Positions 40,820 to 50,014 of a DNA stretch of 64,000 bases are shown piece by piece (position 1 is the stretch's first letter; each line of letters starts with the position of its first letter). The stretch comes from Roseovarius sp. EL26 (GTDB taxonomy: Bacteria; Pseudomonadota; Alphaproteobacteria; Rhodobacterales; Rhodobacteraceae). Position numbers and translations under genes: made by a program. Location: assembly GCF_900327775.1 (NCBI RefSeq), contig NZ_OUMZ01000005.1:310001-374000 (forward strand), given 5' to 3'. The notes under the pieces are model-generated. The model was not told the DNA's origin, ran no database searches, and worked only from the letters and a program-made list of their open reading frames with translations.

Positions 40820-42334
40820 ATGACCTTTGTTCCCCATGGTAAACATCTGATCGCTGGCGAGTGGTTGGCGAGCGACACCACCTTTGCCTCGGCACCCGCG
40901 CATGGGCCAGAGCACCTGTATTCAGTGGGTCGCGTTCCGGACGTTGAATCCGCCGCTTTGGATGCCGAGGAGGCGTTTTGGAGCTATGGCTATTCGTCAC
41001 GTGCAGAGCGGGCCGCATTCCTGAATGCCATCGCAGATGAGATCGAAGCGCGGGCCGAAGCCATTACGCAGATTGGCAGTCAGGAAACGGGCCTGCCCGA
41101 GGCGCGCCTGCAAGGTGAACGCGGTCGGACCACTGGCCAGATCCGCCTGTTTGCAGACCATATCCTGAACGGGAGTTATCTGGACCAACGTCATGATACC
41201 GCACTTCCGGACCGTCAGCCATTGCCGCGCCCAGATCTGAAGCTGGTACAGCGCCCGATTGGCCCCGTGGCCGTGTTTGGTGCATCAAACTTTCCGTTGG
41301 CTTTTTCCACTGCCGGTGGCGATACGGCAGCGGCGTTGGCTGCGGGCTGTCCGGTTGTGGTCAAAGGCCACAGTGCCCACCCTGGCACTGGTGAGATCAT
41401 TGCTGAGGCGATCCATGCCGCGATCAAGAAATGCGGCATCCATCCAGGCGTGTTTAGCCTTATCCAGGGGGGTGATCGCAAAGTGGGTGCCGCGCTGGTG
41501 CAACATCCGCTGATCAAGGCGGTTGGCTTTACTGGGTCTTTGGCTGGGGGGCGTGCGCTTTATGATCTATGCGCATCAAGGCCAGAACCAATTCCGTTTT
41601 TTGGTGAGCTGGGTTCGGTCAATCCGATGTTCATTCTTGATACTGCACTGAACAGCCGTGGAAATGATATTGCAGCCGGCTGGGCGGGATCTTTGACAAT
41701 GGGTGCGGGGCAGTTTTGTACCAATCCGGGTATCGCCATTGTTCAGGCAGGTGAGGCAGGTGATCAGTTCGCGCAAACCGCACAGGACGTGCTTGCCGGT
41801 GCGCCGGCGCAAACCATGCTGACCGATGGTATCGCAGCAGCCTATCGCGATGGTAAACGTCGGATTGCAGAAACCACCGGAGTGCAGGAATTGTTAAACA
41901 CGTCGTGTGATCAGCGCGATGCCACGCCTTATTTGTATCGGACGACAGCCCAAAACTGGCTGGCGAATGAAGTGCTGGCCGAAGAGGTTTTTGGTCCGCT
42001 TGGTGTGATCATCACTGCGGAAACCGCCGATGAGATGCTTGAGGTTGCTTTGGCGATGCAGGGGCAACTGACTTGCACCTTACATATGGATAATGGTGAT
42101 GTGGATGCGGCCCGAGCCCTGATGCCGATTATCGAGCGCAAGGCGGGACGCATATTGGCCAATGGCTTCCCAACCGGCGTCGAAGTTTCTGACGCCATGG
42201 TTCACGGCGGGCCATACCCAGCTTCGACCAATTTTGGTGCAACGTCTGTGGGCACCATGTCGATCCGTCGTTTCCTGCGCCCGGTGTGTTATCAAAACTT
42301 GCCGGATGCACTGCTGCCAGAGCAGTTCGGCTGA
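40820..42334 (+). CDS. Alpha-ketoglutarate semialdehyde dehydrogenase (aldehyde dehydrogenase family)
   Basis: Oxidises 2,5-dioxopentanoate to 2-oxoglutarate with NAD(P), the last step of 4-hydroxyproline breakdown. 504 residues with a Rossmann cofactor region (GPVAVFGASNFPLAFS near residue 150), Glu in FFGELGSVNP near residue 263 and catalytic Cys in GAGQFCTNPG near residue 300. Family membership is clear; the specific substrate comes from the cluster. The ATG at 40820 has only a weak ribosome-binding site. A terminator follows. Confidence 0.9.
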   Translation: MTFVPHGKHLIAGEWLASDTTFASAPAHGPEHLYSVGRVPDVESAALDAEEAFWSYGYSSRAERAAFLNAIADEIEARAEAITQIGSQETGLPEARLQGERGRTTGQIRLFADHILNGSYLDQRHDTALPDRQPLPRPDLKLVQRPIGPVAVFGASNFPLAFSTAGGDTAAALAAGCPVVVKGHSAHPGTGEIIAEAIHAAIKKCGIHPGVFSLIQGGDRKVGAALVQHPLIKAVGFTGSLAGGRALYDLCASRPEPIPFFGELGSVNPMFILDTALNSRGNDIAAGWAGSLTMGAGQFCTNPGIAIVQAGEAGDQFAQTAQDVLAGAPAQTMLTDGIAAAYRDGKRRIAETTGVQELLNTSCDQRDATPYLYRTTAQNWLANEVLAEEVFGPLGVIITAETADEMLEVALAMQGQLTCTLHMDNGDVDAARALMPIIERKAGRILANGFPTGVEVSDAMVHGGPYPASTNFGATSVGTMSIRRFLRPVCYQNLPDALLPEQFG

Positions 42335-42356
42335 TTGTTTTAAGCTGAAGATCTCG

Positions 42357-42375
42357 AAGGGGCCTCAGGCCCCTT
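42357..42375. terminator. Bidirectional stem-loop
   Basis: AAGGGGCC (42357-42364) and GGCCCCTT (42368-42375) pair perfectly with a three-base TCA loop. It lies between the dehydrogenase and the convergent DMT transporter and overlaps the last codons of the latter. Confidence 0.65.
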
Positions 42376-43426
42376 TGAAGTTCATGCGGCCTTCTTGTTC
42401 CAGTGCGCGATCCAATTTGGACTTGGCGCGCTGTTCTGCTTCCTCGCGTTGCTTTTTCAGACGCGTGCTGCGAATGCGACCAAACTGCCCTACACCGATG
42501 GCGGCCAGAATAATCAGCCCACCGGGGATCAGACCGGGGCCGGGATCTTCACCCAGTAGGACCATGGCAATGATCAGCGCAGCGACCGGTGAAAATGAAG
42601 TGGCCAGAGAGACATCACCGGCACGCGCATTCTTGAGGCCGATGTTCCAGGCGAACTGCCCAATGATGATGACGATGATGGCGTAGACCCAGACCCATTT
42701 CCAAAGCACCGCAGTGAACAGATCCTGAAAGTGGTTTGGGCCATAAAGGTAAAGGGCCAGAAAATAGTAGATGATCGTGCCCAGCACCGTGCGATAGATC
42801 GAAAAAATGCCCAAGGGCACGTTTTTCAAACCCACCCGGGTCACAATGGTCGAGGCGATGAAAGAGAGTGTTGCAAAGACGGTGGCAATCTCACCCTTGC
42901 CAAAGGTAAAGGCTGCGTCTGAGCCGTTCATCGCGATCATGACCATTGCGCCCAGCAGCGCAATTACACCTGCGCCAAAGGCCCAAGGGTCCAACGGCTC
43001 TTTCAGTACAAAGAAGGTCGCCAGCAGGAACAATGGTGGTTCAATCCGGCCGATCAGGACCACATTGGTCACGGTGGTGTAATCCAGTGCGATGAAAAAT
43101 AGCGCAGGTGTAAGAGCCGAAGACAGCAAAGCCGACAGCGTCAGAACCGCCCAATCTTTACGGCTCAGCTTGCGCAGGTTGTCGCGGGTCCAGTCCTTAT
43201 AGAACATGAACACCATGGGCACCAATGAGATGAGCGAGCCCAGAAACAGCAGATTGCACAGGGAAACCGCATTGCGCCCCATCACCGGATGCTGCCGGCC
43301 AATGTCCGCCAGCAGGGAGACGATGGAGTTTGACGAGGCGTAGATAAAGACCGCTAGCCAGACCAGCCCTATCCCCAAAAGGGCCTTTGAGGGCGCCTGT
43401 GCTACGTTGGTATCTGCTTTTGCCAT
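42365..43426 (-). CDS. DMT-superfamily (EamA) transporter
   Basis: 353 residues with about ten membrane helices in two EamA repeats (roughly 20-160 and 180-330) and a long charged cytoplasmic C-terminal tail (Lys/Arg/Glu-rich). EamA proteins usually export or exchange metabolites or amino acids. Its position next to the hydroxyproline genes makes it a weak candidate for that pathway's transport, but it is convergent and no operator copy lies at its start. AAGGAC precedes the ATG. Confidence 0.85.
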   Translation of the reverse strand: MAKADTNVAQAPSKALLGIGLVWLAVFIYASSNSIVSLLADIGRQHPVMGRNAVSLCNLLFLGSLISLVPMVFMFYKDWTRDNLRKLSRKDWAVLTLSALLSSALTPALFFIALDYTTVTNVVLIGRIEPPLFLLATFFVLKEPLDPWAFGAGVIALLGAMVMIAMNGSDAAFTFGKGEIATVFATLSFIASTIVTRVGLKNVPLGIFSIYRTVLGTIIYYFLALYLYGPNHFQDLFTAVLWKWVWVYAIIVIIIGQFAWNIGLKNARAGDVSLATSFSPVAALIIAMVLLGEDPGPGLIPGGLIILAAIGVGQFGRIRSTRLKKQREEAEQRAKSKLDRALEQEGRMNFKGA

Positions 43427-43659
43427 GGGGTCGGGTCCTTACCTGCGGCTGGTTTCTCGTTATTTCGCAGGTTTCTTGACGTGCTGGCAAGGGGTCTGGG
43501 GGTAAAGTGGGTCACATTGCGGACATTGAACGAAACAATGTTTCAGATTTTTTAGATGTTTACGGTTTCATTCACGTGATGGTGCCTGCCTGTAACAGAA
43601 GGTTTCTAATTGCCATTGCCTATGCCAAATAAGGGACAGCCAAGATAGCGGAGCACGAC

Positions 43660-44529
43660 ATGATCGAAGAGCAGGATGGACAAGGTCGCAAACTGGTGAC
43701 CATTTATGATGACATTTACAATCTTGCCGACAGCCGGTCGTATTTTCAGGCGATGCATCATGCCGGGTTTCGCACCGCGCACCATGCGGTGGCAGGGTTC
43801 AAAGCGGTGCTGGCGGAACTGCGCCATCTGCGTGGGTTACCACGGGCGAATATTGTCGATTTTGCCAGCGGCTATGGTATCGCCGCCGAGCTGATGCGCC
43901 ACGATGTAACATTGGATGATGTGCTGGCGCGGTATCAGGGCGACTGGTGCGATACCGCATCGGTGGAGCAGACCATTGCAAAAGATCGTGACTGGCTTGC
44001 GGGCAAACGCGATAAGGCGCATATGGACCGCTACATCGGGATTGATGTTGCCGACAAGGCGCTGGTCTATGGCCGTGACGTGGGTGTGTTTGATGCGATC
44101 TTCGCAGAAAACCTTGAAGATGATCAACCTAGTGAAGCGTTGCTGCAGGAACTTTCCACCTGTGATTTGATGGTCGAATGTGGCAGTATTGCCCATATGC
44201 TGCCTCGGGCACTGGACCGGTTGTTGAGCGCGGCCAAAGCCCGCCAGCCTTGGATTGCCACCGCGCCGATCCGTGGCAATGACACGGCTGAGGCGATAGA
44301 GGTCATGCGCGATCATGGTTATGTGGTTGAGGCGCTGGATATGACCCCGTTTCGCCATCGTCGTTTCGCGGATGAGGATGAACAAGTACGCGCCATCGCA
44401 AACGCCAAGGGGCGTGGACACGATACCGACGGGTTGGAGACCACCGGGTATTTCCACGCGCAAATCTTTCTGGCGCGCCCACCGGAGGAGATGACACCTG
44501 TATCTGATTGGCCGGTTTCGCCGTTCTGA
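43660..44529 (+). CDS. Methyltransferase-like protein, function unknown
   Basis: 289 residues. The segment NIVDFASGYGIAAELM near residue 66 resembles motif I of class I SAM-dependent methyltransferases. The following acidic position (TLDDVLARYQGDW) and the D/E-rich middle are compatible with that fold, but the other motifs are unclear. I cannot name a substrate. GGAG lies 7 nt before the ATG. A strong stem-loop ends the gene and overlaps the neighbouring AraC gene's tail. Confidence 0.55.
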   Translation: MIEEQDGQGRKLVTIYDDIYNLADSRSYFQAMHHAGFRTAHHAVAGFKAVLAELRHLRGLPRANIVDFASGYGIAAELMRHDVTLDDVLARYQGDWCDTASVEQTIAKDRDWLAGKRDKAHMDRYIGIDVADKALVYGRDVGVFDAIFAENLEDDQPSEALLQELSTCDLMVECGSIAHMLPRALDRLLSAAKARQPWIATAPIRGNDTAEAIEVMRDHGYVVEALDMTPFRHRRFADEDEQVRAIANAKGRGHDTDGLETTGYFHAQIFLARPPEEMTPVSDWPVSPF

Positions 44530-44546
44530 CAAATTGAGATGAGTGG

Positions 44547-45317
44547 CTACACCCCGGACATGAATTGTCGGGGTGTTTGCCCCATCAAAATGCGGAAGGC
44601 GTGAATAAATGCGCTTGGCGTTTCAAACCCGACATCGAATGCGGTCTCCGTTACCGATTGGCCGGCAGACAATTTATCGAGTGCGACCATGATCCGTGTC
44701 TGGCGTCTGAGCTCGCGGAAGGTCATTCCTGTTTCGGCTCGGATGTAGCGGATTAGGCTGCGCTCTGAATACCCCAATTGATTTGCCCATGTGGTCAGCG
44801 GCGTCTGATCTGCTGGATCAGTCTGCATCTGTCGCGCTAGTTTTGCGATGCGAGGGTTATTCGGAATGGGCAGGCTGAGCGGCTCGAGCGTCCCATGTTT
44901 GATTTCAGCGATCAGCACTTGGGCCAACATCAGGTCGAGGGCTTCATCCGCCTGGTCTGCCAAGCGCACCAGAACTTCGCGCATCAATGGTGAAACTGAT
45001 AAAACAAGCACCTCGGAATGGGCGGTTGGGTACGCTTCGCTCAAATAAGCGGTTCGCATTTCGACCGGGCCGATGCATTCGATGGCATGTTGCATCTGTG
45101 CGGGGATCCACAAGGCGCGCCCAGGGGGCACGAACCACATCCTGCCCTGTGCCATCACCCGCATAGTGCCCGAGATTGCATGTACTATCTGATGCGCCCT
45201 GTGCGCATGCGGCGCGATGACTGTCCCCGTTGCATAGGCCGAGGACAGCCCAACAATGTCGGGTTGGGAGGCTTTTGGCATATTTGGCGTATTATCTGTC
45301 ATTATGTCGACAGACAT
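44547..45317 (-). CDS. AraC-family transcriptional regulator
   Basis: About 256 residues. An N-terminal cupin-like ligand domain (HAHRAHQIVHAISGTMRVM near residue 40) is followed by a C-terminal double helix-turn-helix (about 160-255, LTTWANQLGYSERSLIRYIRAETGMTFRELR). The start is uncertain: ATGs at 45317 and 45302 are both in frame, and others lie upstream, with no good ribosome-binding site for any. It is divergent from an MFS transporter it probably controls. Confidence 0.88.
   Translation of the reverse strand: MSVDIMTDNTPNMPKASQPDIVGLSSAYATGTVIAPHAHRAHQIVHAISGTMRVMAQGRMWFVPPGRALWIPAQMQHAIECIGPVEMRTAYLSEAYPTAHSEVLVLSVSPLMREVLVRLADQADEALDLMLAQVLIAEIKHGTLEPLSLPIPNNPRIAKLARQMQTDPADQTPLTTWANQLGYSERSLIRYIRAETGMTFRELRRQTRIMVALDKLSAGQSVTETAFDVGFETPSAFIHAFRILMGQTPRQFMSGV
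44549..44576 (+). terminator. Stem-loop with T tail after the methyltransferase-like gene
   Basis: ACACCCC (44549-44555) pairs with GGGGTGT (44570-44576) and GACA with TGTC, with one bulged G. A short T run follows on the plus strand. It lies inside the 3' end of the convergent AraC gene. Confidence 0.6.
45295..45314. promoter_or_regulatory. Inverted repeat at the AraC-gene start
   Basis: TCTGTC (45295-45300) and GACAGA (45309-45314) form a 6-bp inverted repeat with an 8-bp spacer, which covers or touches the candidate AraC start codons and lies about 60 bp from the divergent MFS gene. It fits a regulator binding site, and may mean translation begins elsewhere. Confidence 0.35.
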
Positions 45318-45371
45318 TAAGGCATAGCGTTGCGACATATCAAGCGTAAGAGACAATCCAAGGACAGGAAG

Positions 45372-46532
45372 ATGTCACGTAACGAAGCCCTTCAGTTCAT
45401 CAATGCCGCCCATTTTATGGATCACTTCTTTTTGCTGATCTTTCCCACCGCTGCGTTGGCAATTGCACCTGCATGGGGCATGAGCTTTGCGGATGTGCTT
45501 TTGTTTGGCAGCCCTCTCTATGTGATGTTTGCACTTGGCACTTTACCGGCGGGATGGCTGGGGGATCGGTTTGACCGACTGATGCTGATAGCCGTGTTTT
45601 TCATCGGCTGTGGAGGCTCCAGTATCTGGATTGCGCTGGCTACTGAACCGATGGCGATGATGGTTGGACTGGGGGCATTGGGGCTGTTTGCTGCGATTTA
45701 TCACCCCGTGGGATTGGCGCATGTCACGCAAATCGGATTACGGGCGGGGCGTGCGCTGGCCATCAACGGCGTGTTCGGCAATATGGGGCTGGCGGCCGCA
45801 GCTGTGATAACCGGCCTGCTGGCGCAGTTTTTTGGTTGGCAATGTGCGTTTGCACTGCCGGGTTTTGTGTCGATTGCTATAGGCATAGTGCTGATTTTGC
45901 GCAGTCGAAACCCTGGTGAAAAGTCGCAAGCATTGCGTCGCGACGGTGCAAATGCGAGGGCGTACCATGATCAACGTACACAATGGGCCGTTTTTGCAGT
46001 GATATGCGTTGCCGCGTTGTTCGGTGGGTTGGTTTTCAATATGGTTACAATTTCACTGCCCAAGTTTCTCGACGAACGGTTGATCAATGATGGTGCTGAT
46101 CTGGCCTGGATCGGGGCATCGACCGGTTTGATTTTCGCTATTGCCGCTTTTGCGCAATTGCCGGTTGGAGAGCTGTTGGACAAAATTGGAGCGCGTCCAA
46201 TCCTTTTGTCTCTGCTGGCAGGTGAAATAATCTTACTGTTGCTGCTGACACAGGCGGCGGGTTGGCTGGCCTTTGTCTTGACACTGTTTGTGGTCACATT
46301 GATCTTTGCAGGTATTCCAATCACTACGTGGCTGGTGGGCCATTACCTAGATTCAAGCATACGGTCGCGCGCTGTGTCAGTTGAATACGCGCTGTCATTG
46401 GGAGTTGGCTCAACCGCAGTGCCACTGATCGCAATTTTACAAAAAATGGGGCTGGGGTTTGAGGTTCAATTCGTCGGTCTTGCCGTGGCCTCTGCTGCCG
46501 TATTTACAGCAGGGCTATTCTTGCCAAAGTAA
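45372..46532 (+). CDS. Major facilitator superfamily transporter
   Basis: 386 residues with about twelve membrane helices. The loop 2-3 motif is GWLGDRFDR near residue 63, as in MFS drug/metabolite carriers, and a second weak copy follows the central loop (GELLDKIGARP). No sequence feature gives the substrate. ATG at 45372 is used, with AGGA 7 nt upstream; upstream codons lack a hydrophobic start. It is divergent from the AraC regulator. Confidence 0.88.
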   Translation: MSRNEALQFINAAHFMDHFFLLIFPTAALAIAPAWGMSFADVLLFGSPLYVMFALGTLPAGWLGDRFDRLMLIAVFFIGCGGSSIWIALATEPMAMMVGLGALGLFAAIYHPVGLAHVTQIGLRAGRALAINGVFGNMGLAAAAVITGLLAQFFGWQCAFALPGFVSIAIGIVLILRSRNPGEKSQALRRDGANARAYHDQRTQWAVFAVICVAALFGGLVFNMVTISLPKFLDERLINDGADLAWIGASTGLIFAIAAFAQLPVGELLDKIGARPILLSLLAGEIILLLLLTQAAGWLAFVLTLFVVTLIFAGIPITTWLVGHYLDSSIRSRAVSVEYALSLGVGSTAVPLIAILQKMGLGFEVQFVGLAVASAAVFTAGLFLPK

Positions 46533-46568
46533 ATCACGTCGTAATGAGGAGATGATCTGAGCCGGATT

Positions 46569-48485
46569 TTAGGCCGTTTGTTGCTTTGATGTTGCAGATG
46601 CTGTGGTGGTTTGTGACGCTGGAAAGGCGTGTGGAGTGCCACCCATTAGCGTCCGCCAGTGACGGCTGGCCTTCATGATTGCAGGCGGTGCAATGTCATC
46701 TGGAGTGGTCATGATCCAGTGTGGCAACAGTCCACCCTTGGGGCGCGCACCGCTAAGAGCCGAAAGTGGAACTGACAACAGCAAGCTCAGCCCGATGGGC
46801 AATAACCAGTACGAAACAATGCCCATCACCATGCCGCTGATGATGAGAATACCAAACCCAGTTTCCAAAGCGTGAAACTTTAGCAGAGCCATAACCGAAT
46901 ACTGCCCGCCTTGGCGTTGTTGTGGGGCCCATTTGGCGGGAATGCCGACAAAGGCACGGGTGACGGCGATGCTTTGTTGTACCATCAAAATTGGGGCGTA
47001 AGCTATGGAACAAGCTACTTCTGTTACGAACGATAAAGCCAGACGTGTTGGTCCGCCGAAACCGCGTACTGCACCTGGGGTTAGAACGCAGGTGATAATG
47101 CCCAGTAGCTTGGGCAACAGCAGCATTGAATACATGAACAGTAGCAACCCAAAGGAATTAATCATGCTGTGCTCTGGCCACATTGGATAGAGTGGGTTTT
47201 GTGTGCTGAAATAAGCAATCGGGTTGGCCTCGGGCGTGCGGCCCAGCATCACCCAGATGGTCAGGAGCAGGAACCACACCGGCGACATGAGGTAACCCAT
47301 TGCACCATGCAGCATATGAAAACGCGACACCCAGTGTAGGCCTTTGCTGCTAATGATGCGCAGGTGCTGCATGTTGCCATAGCACCAGCGTCGGTCGCGA
47401 ATGGCGAAATCCACTAGATTGACCGGTGCTTCCTCAAAGCTGCCTTTGATCTCGGGCAGGAACCGTACAGACCAGCCACCGCGACGAAGCAAAGCGGCTT
47501 CAAAAATGTCATGGCTCAGAATCAGGGTCTTGCGGTTGCGCAGTCCTCGAATTTTGGGCAAGCCCGCAGTTTCTACAAATGCACGGATGCGGATGATCGC
47601 GTTATGACCCCAAAAGTTACCCTCTTTCCCGGACCACAGCGACAGGCCTTTGGCAAGGATGAAACCGTAAGCTGCGCCTGCGAATTGCTGGCTGCGGGCG
47701 AACATGCTTTGGCCTGCGTAAAGCTGCGGTTGCGATTGCACCAATCCTGCGCGTGGATCCGAGGCCAGCGCATCGGTTAACCGTTCAACAGCGTCCGCCG
47801 ACATCAGGCTATCGGCGTCAAGCACCAGCATCGCCTCATATGCGTCACCCCAATTGCACAGCCAATCAGAAATGTTGCCACTTTTCTTGTCAGTGTTGAC
47901 CTCGCGGCGGCGATAATAGGCGCTGATGTTATCCGGTAAATAGGCGCTGAACTGATCAAACACTGTACGTTCGCGCTGACCCGCATTCGCATCTTGGGTA
48001 TCGCTCAGGAAAAAGATGTCAAAGCTGTGGGTGCTATCAATTTCACTCAGATCCTGCGCCATTGCTGCAAGATTTCCAAACACATCGCCGGGGTCTTCGT
48101 GATACATCGGCACCAGAAGGGCAACACCCATTGCATTGCCATCCTGACGGGGCAGAGGTGCGCGTTTCAGCACGCTGAAGTGCGCCAGAAATCCAAGGCT
48201 GGCCGAGCTGACATAAAGTGATATCCACATAAACGTCAGGCCTACAAGGCTGATCAACAGCATCTCAATCACGTTCAGCCCGCCGTTGGACATCCAATCA
48301 ATAAAGGCCCCGATCAGCAAACTGGTTGTGATCAATGCTGGTACAAAGACAGCCAAACGATAGAGCAGCGTTTTCCACGAGGTTGGGGCTGTCTGTACCG
48401 GCGTATGGCGGCGCAAGTCTTGCTCGGGCATGTGCAGGGGGGCGCGTTGTGGCATGCGCTGATCTATGATGGTTGATCGGTTCAT
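46569..48485 (-). CDS. opgH: Glucans biosynthesis glucosyltransferase OpgH
   Basis: Makes the linear beta-1,2-glucan backbone of osmoregulated periplasmic glucans from UDP-glucose, at the inner membrane. 638 residues, with two N-terminal membrane helices (about 40-95), a cytoplasmic GT2 domain with DxD (LVLDADSLM near residue 220) and the late RRWCYGNMQHL (Q/RxxRW-type) near residue 365, then about five C-terminal helices. The ATG overlaps the opgG stop by 4 nt (ATGA), a coupled start. It is shorter than the E. coli enzyme but within the alphaproteobacterial range. Confidence 0.93.
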   Translation of the reverse strand: MNRSTIIDQRMPQRAPLHMPEQDLRRHTPVQTAPTSWKTLLYRLAVFVPALITTSLLIGAFIDWMSNGGLNVIEMLLISLVGLTFMWISLYVSSASLGFLAHFSVLKRAPLPRQDGNAMGVALLVPMYHEDPGDVFGNLAAMAQDLSEIDSTHSFDIFFLSDTQDANAGQRERTVFDQFSAYLPDNISAYYRRREVNTDKKSGNISDWLCNWGDAYEAMLVLDADSLMSADAVERLTDALASDPRAGLVQSQPQLYAGQSMFARSQQFAGAAYGFILAKGLSLWSGKEGNFWGHNAIIRIRAFVETAGLPKIRGLRNRKTLILSHDIFEAALLRRGGWSVRFLPEIKGSFEEAPVNLVDFAIRDRRWCYGNMQHLRIISSKGLHWVSRFHMLHGAMGYLMSPVWFLLLTIWVMLGRTPEANPIAYFSTQNPLYPMWPEHSMINSFGLLLFMYSMLLLPKLLGIITCVLTPGAVRGFGGPTRLALSFVTEVACSIAYAPILMVQQSIAVTRAFVGIPAKWAPQQRQGGQYSVMALLKFHALETGFGILIISGMVMGIVSYWLLPIGLSLLLSVPLSALSGARPKGGLLPHWIMTTPDDIAPPAIMKASRHWRTLMGGTPHAFPASQTTTASATSKQQTA

Positions 48486-50014
48486 GACTCAGTCCATCGA
48501 TAGAGCCAAACTTCGCTTACATTGCGATTGTTGTGGCGCAGCTGAGCGCGTAGTTCAACAGCGTCTGACCCTTCTGGATCGAACGTAAAGGCTAGCCGTG
48601 GCCCACCGGTTTCTGGGTTGCGTTGGACGATACCTTTGCTGTGGCTGCCAGTGTTGGCACCAATGAAAAGGGTCAACTCTTCGAGGTCTTTGAGCAGGAC
48701 CGGAATGCTTTCAAAGTCGATGGTGACAATATAGCCGCCTTCAAACCGTTTTCCCAAACGCGTGTTCAAGACCTTTGCAACTGGAGCTGTGGCTGGCGCG
48801 CCATTGCCCCAGTGCATTCGGTACTGCAAAGTAGTTTCTTGCCCCTTGGGTAGGCCACCTGCAGGCCGCCAATAGGCGACAATATTGTCGTAAATCTCGC
48901 GATCTGCCGGAATCTCGACCAATGTTACCGCACCACTGCCCCAATCTTCTGCCGGCTCAATCCACAGGCTTGGACGCTTGTGATAAAGAGCCTCAAGATC
49001 GGCAAAGTCGGAAAATTGATTGGCACGCTGCATCAAGCCAAAGCCCTTGGGCGCGGTGTCAACAAAGCTGCTGACTTGCAGAGTTGTTGGGTTGGCAAGC
49101 GGACGCCATAGGCTTTCACCCGCGCCGTTCTGGATCATTAATCCGTCATTGTCGTGCACTGCGGGACGGAAATCATCAAACCGATTGCGATTGGTCTCAT
49201 CAAACAAGAACATGCTGGTCAACGGTGCGATGCCGACATGAGTGACGTTTTCGCGAGCAAACAGCCGCGCAGTCACGTCTACCTTGGTTGCATCGCCGGG
49301 CATGACGGTAAAACTGTACACGCCAGTGATCGAGGGGCTGTCCATGAAGGCGTGGATGATCACATGATCTTGTCCGGGTTCTGGGCGTTCAATCCAGAAT
49401 TCGGTGAAATCGGGAAACTCTTCGCCGCTGGCCTCGCCTGTGTCTATGGCCAAGCCACGGGCCGACAAACCGTAAGCGTTGTCGCGCCCGACTGCACGGA
49501 AATAGCTGGCGCCCTGCATGACAAAAAACTCGTCATACTGCCCAGGCTTCTTGATCTCGGTACGCAAGCGGAAACCGGAAAAGCCCAGATCTTCGGCAAT
49601 GGGCAGGTCCGGGGCCGGGGTGGATTTATCGAACAGCTCAAAATCAAAAGCTATGCGGTGGGCTTGCGCATCCTCAACCACATTGATCTGAACTGGGCGG
49701 TGAAAATACAGACCGGGGGCAAAGAAATCGACCTGAAAGGGGGTCTCGGTTCCACGCCATAGCGCGCTGTCGCCACGATACCTAATGGCGCGGTATTCGT
49801 CGTAGCTGAGGTTTTTCCATGCTTGGGGGGCCTCGACATGAGGTGCGTATGGTACTGACGCCATCTGCTTTGCACGCTCGATCAATCCAGCCAGATCAAA
49901 AGGGGTGCTGTCCGTGAAATGTGGGCGTACGGCTCCATCGGTGGCATGGGCTGGCAGTGTAGCCATGCTTGCGAACGCTGATACAAATCCCAGAAAATCC
50001 CGACGGTCCATCAT
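48482..50014 (-). CDS. opgG: Glucans biosynthesis protein OpgG/OpgD
   Basis: Periplasmic protein needed to branch or shape osmoregulated periplasmic glucans. 510 residues of the MdoG family. The signal peptide MMDRRDFLGFVSAFASMA has a twin-arginine start and ends at PAHA, so export is probably through Tat, as for OpgD; the OpgG label is therefore by family, not paralog. It starts with ATG at 50014, overlapping the opgC stop in ATGA, and ends overlapping opgH. The three genes are one tightly coupled operon. Confidence 0.93.
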   Translation of the reverse strand: MMDRRDFLGFVSAFASMATLPAHATDGAVRPHFTDSTPFDLAGLIERAKQMASVPYAPHVEAPQAWKNLSYDEYRAIRYRGDSALWRGTETPFQVDFFAPGLYFHRPVQINVVEDAQAHRIAFDFELFDKSTPAPDLPIAEDLGFSGFRLRTEIKKPGQYDEFFVMQGASYFRAVGRDNAYGLSARGLAIDTGEASGEEFPDFTEFWIERPEPGQDHVIIHAFMDSPSITGVYSFTVMPGDATKVDVTARLFARENVTHVGIAPLTSMFLFDETNRNRFDDFRPAVHDNDGLMIQNGAGESLWRPLANPTTLQVSSFVDTAPKGFGLMQRANQFSDFADLEALYHKRPSLWIEPAEDWGSGAVTLVEIPADREIYDNIVAYWRPAGGLPKGQETTLQYRMHWGNGAPATAPVAKVLNTRLGKRFEGGYIVTIDFESIPVLLKDLEELTLFIGANTGSHSKGIVQRNPETGGPRLAFTFDPEGSDAVELRAQLRHNNRNVSEVWLYRWTES

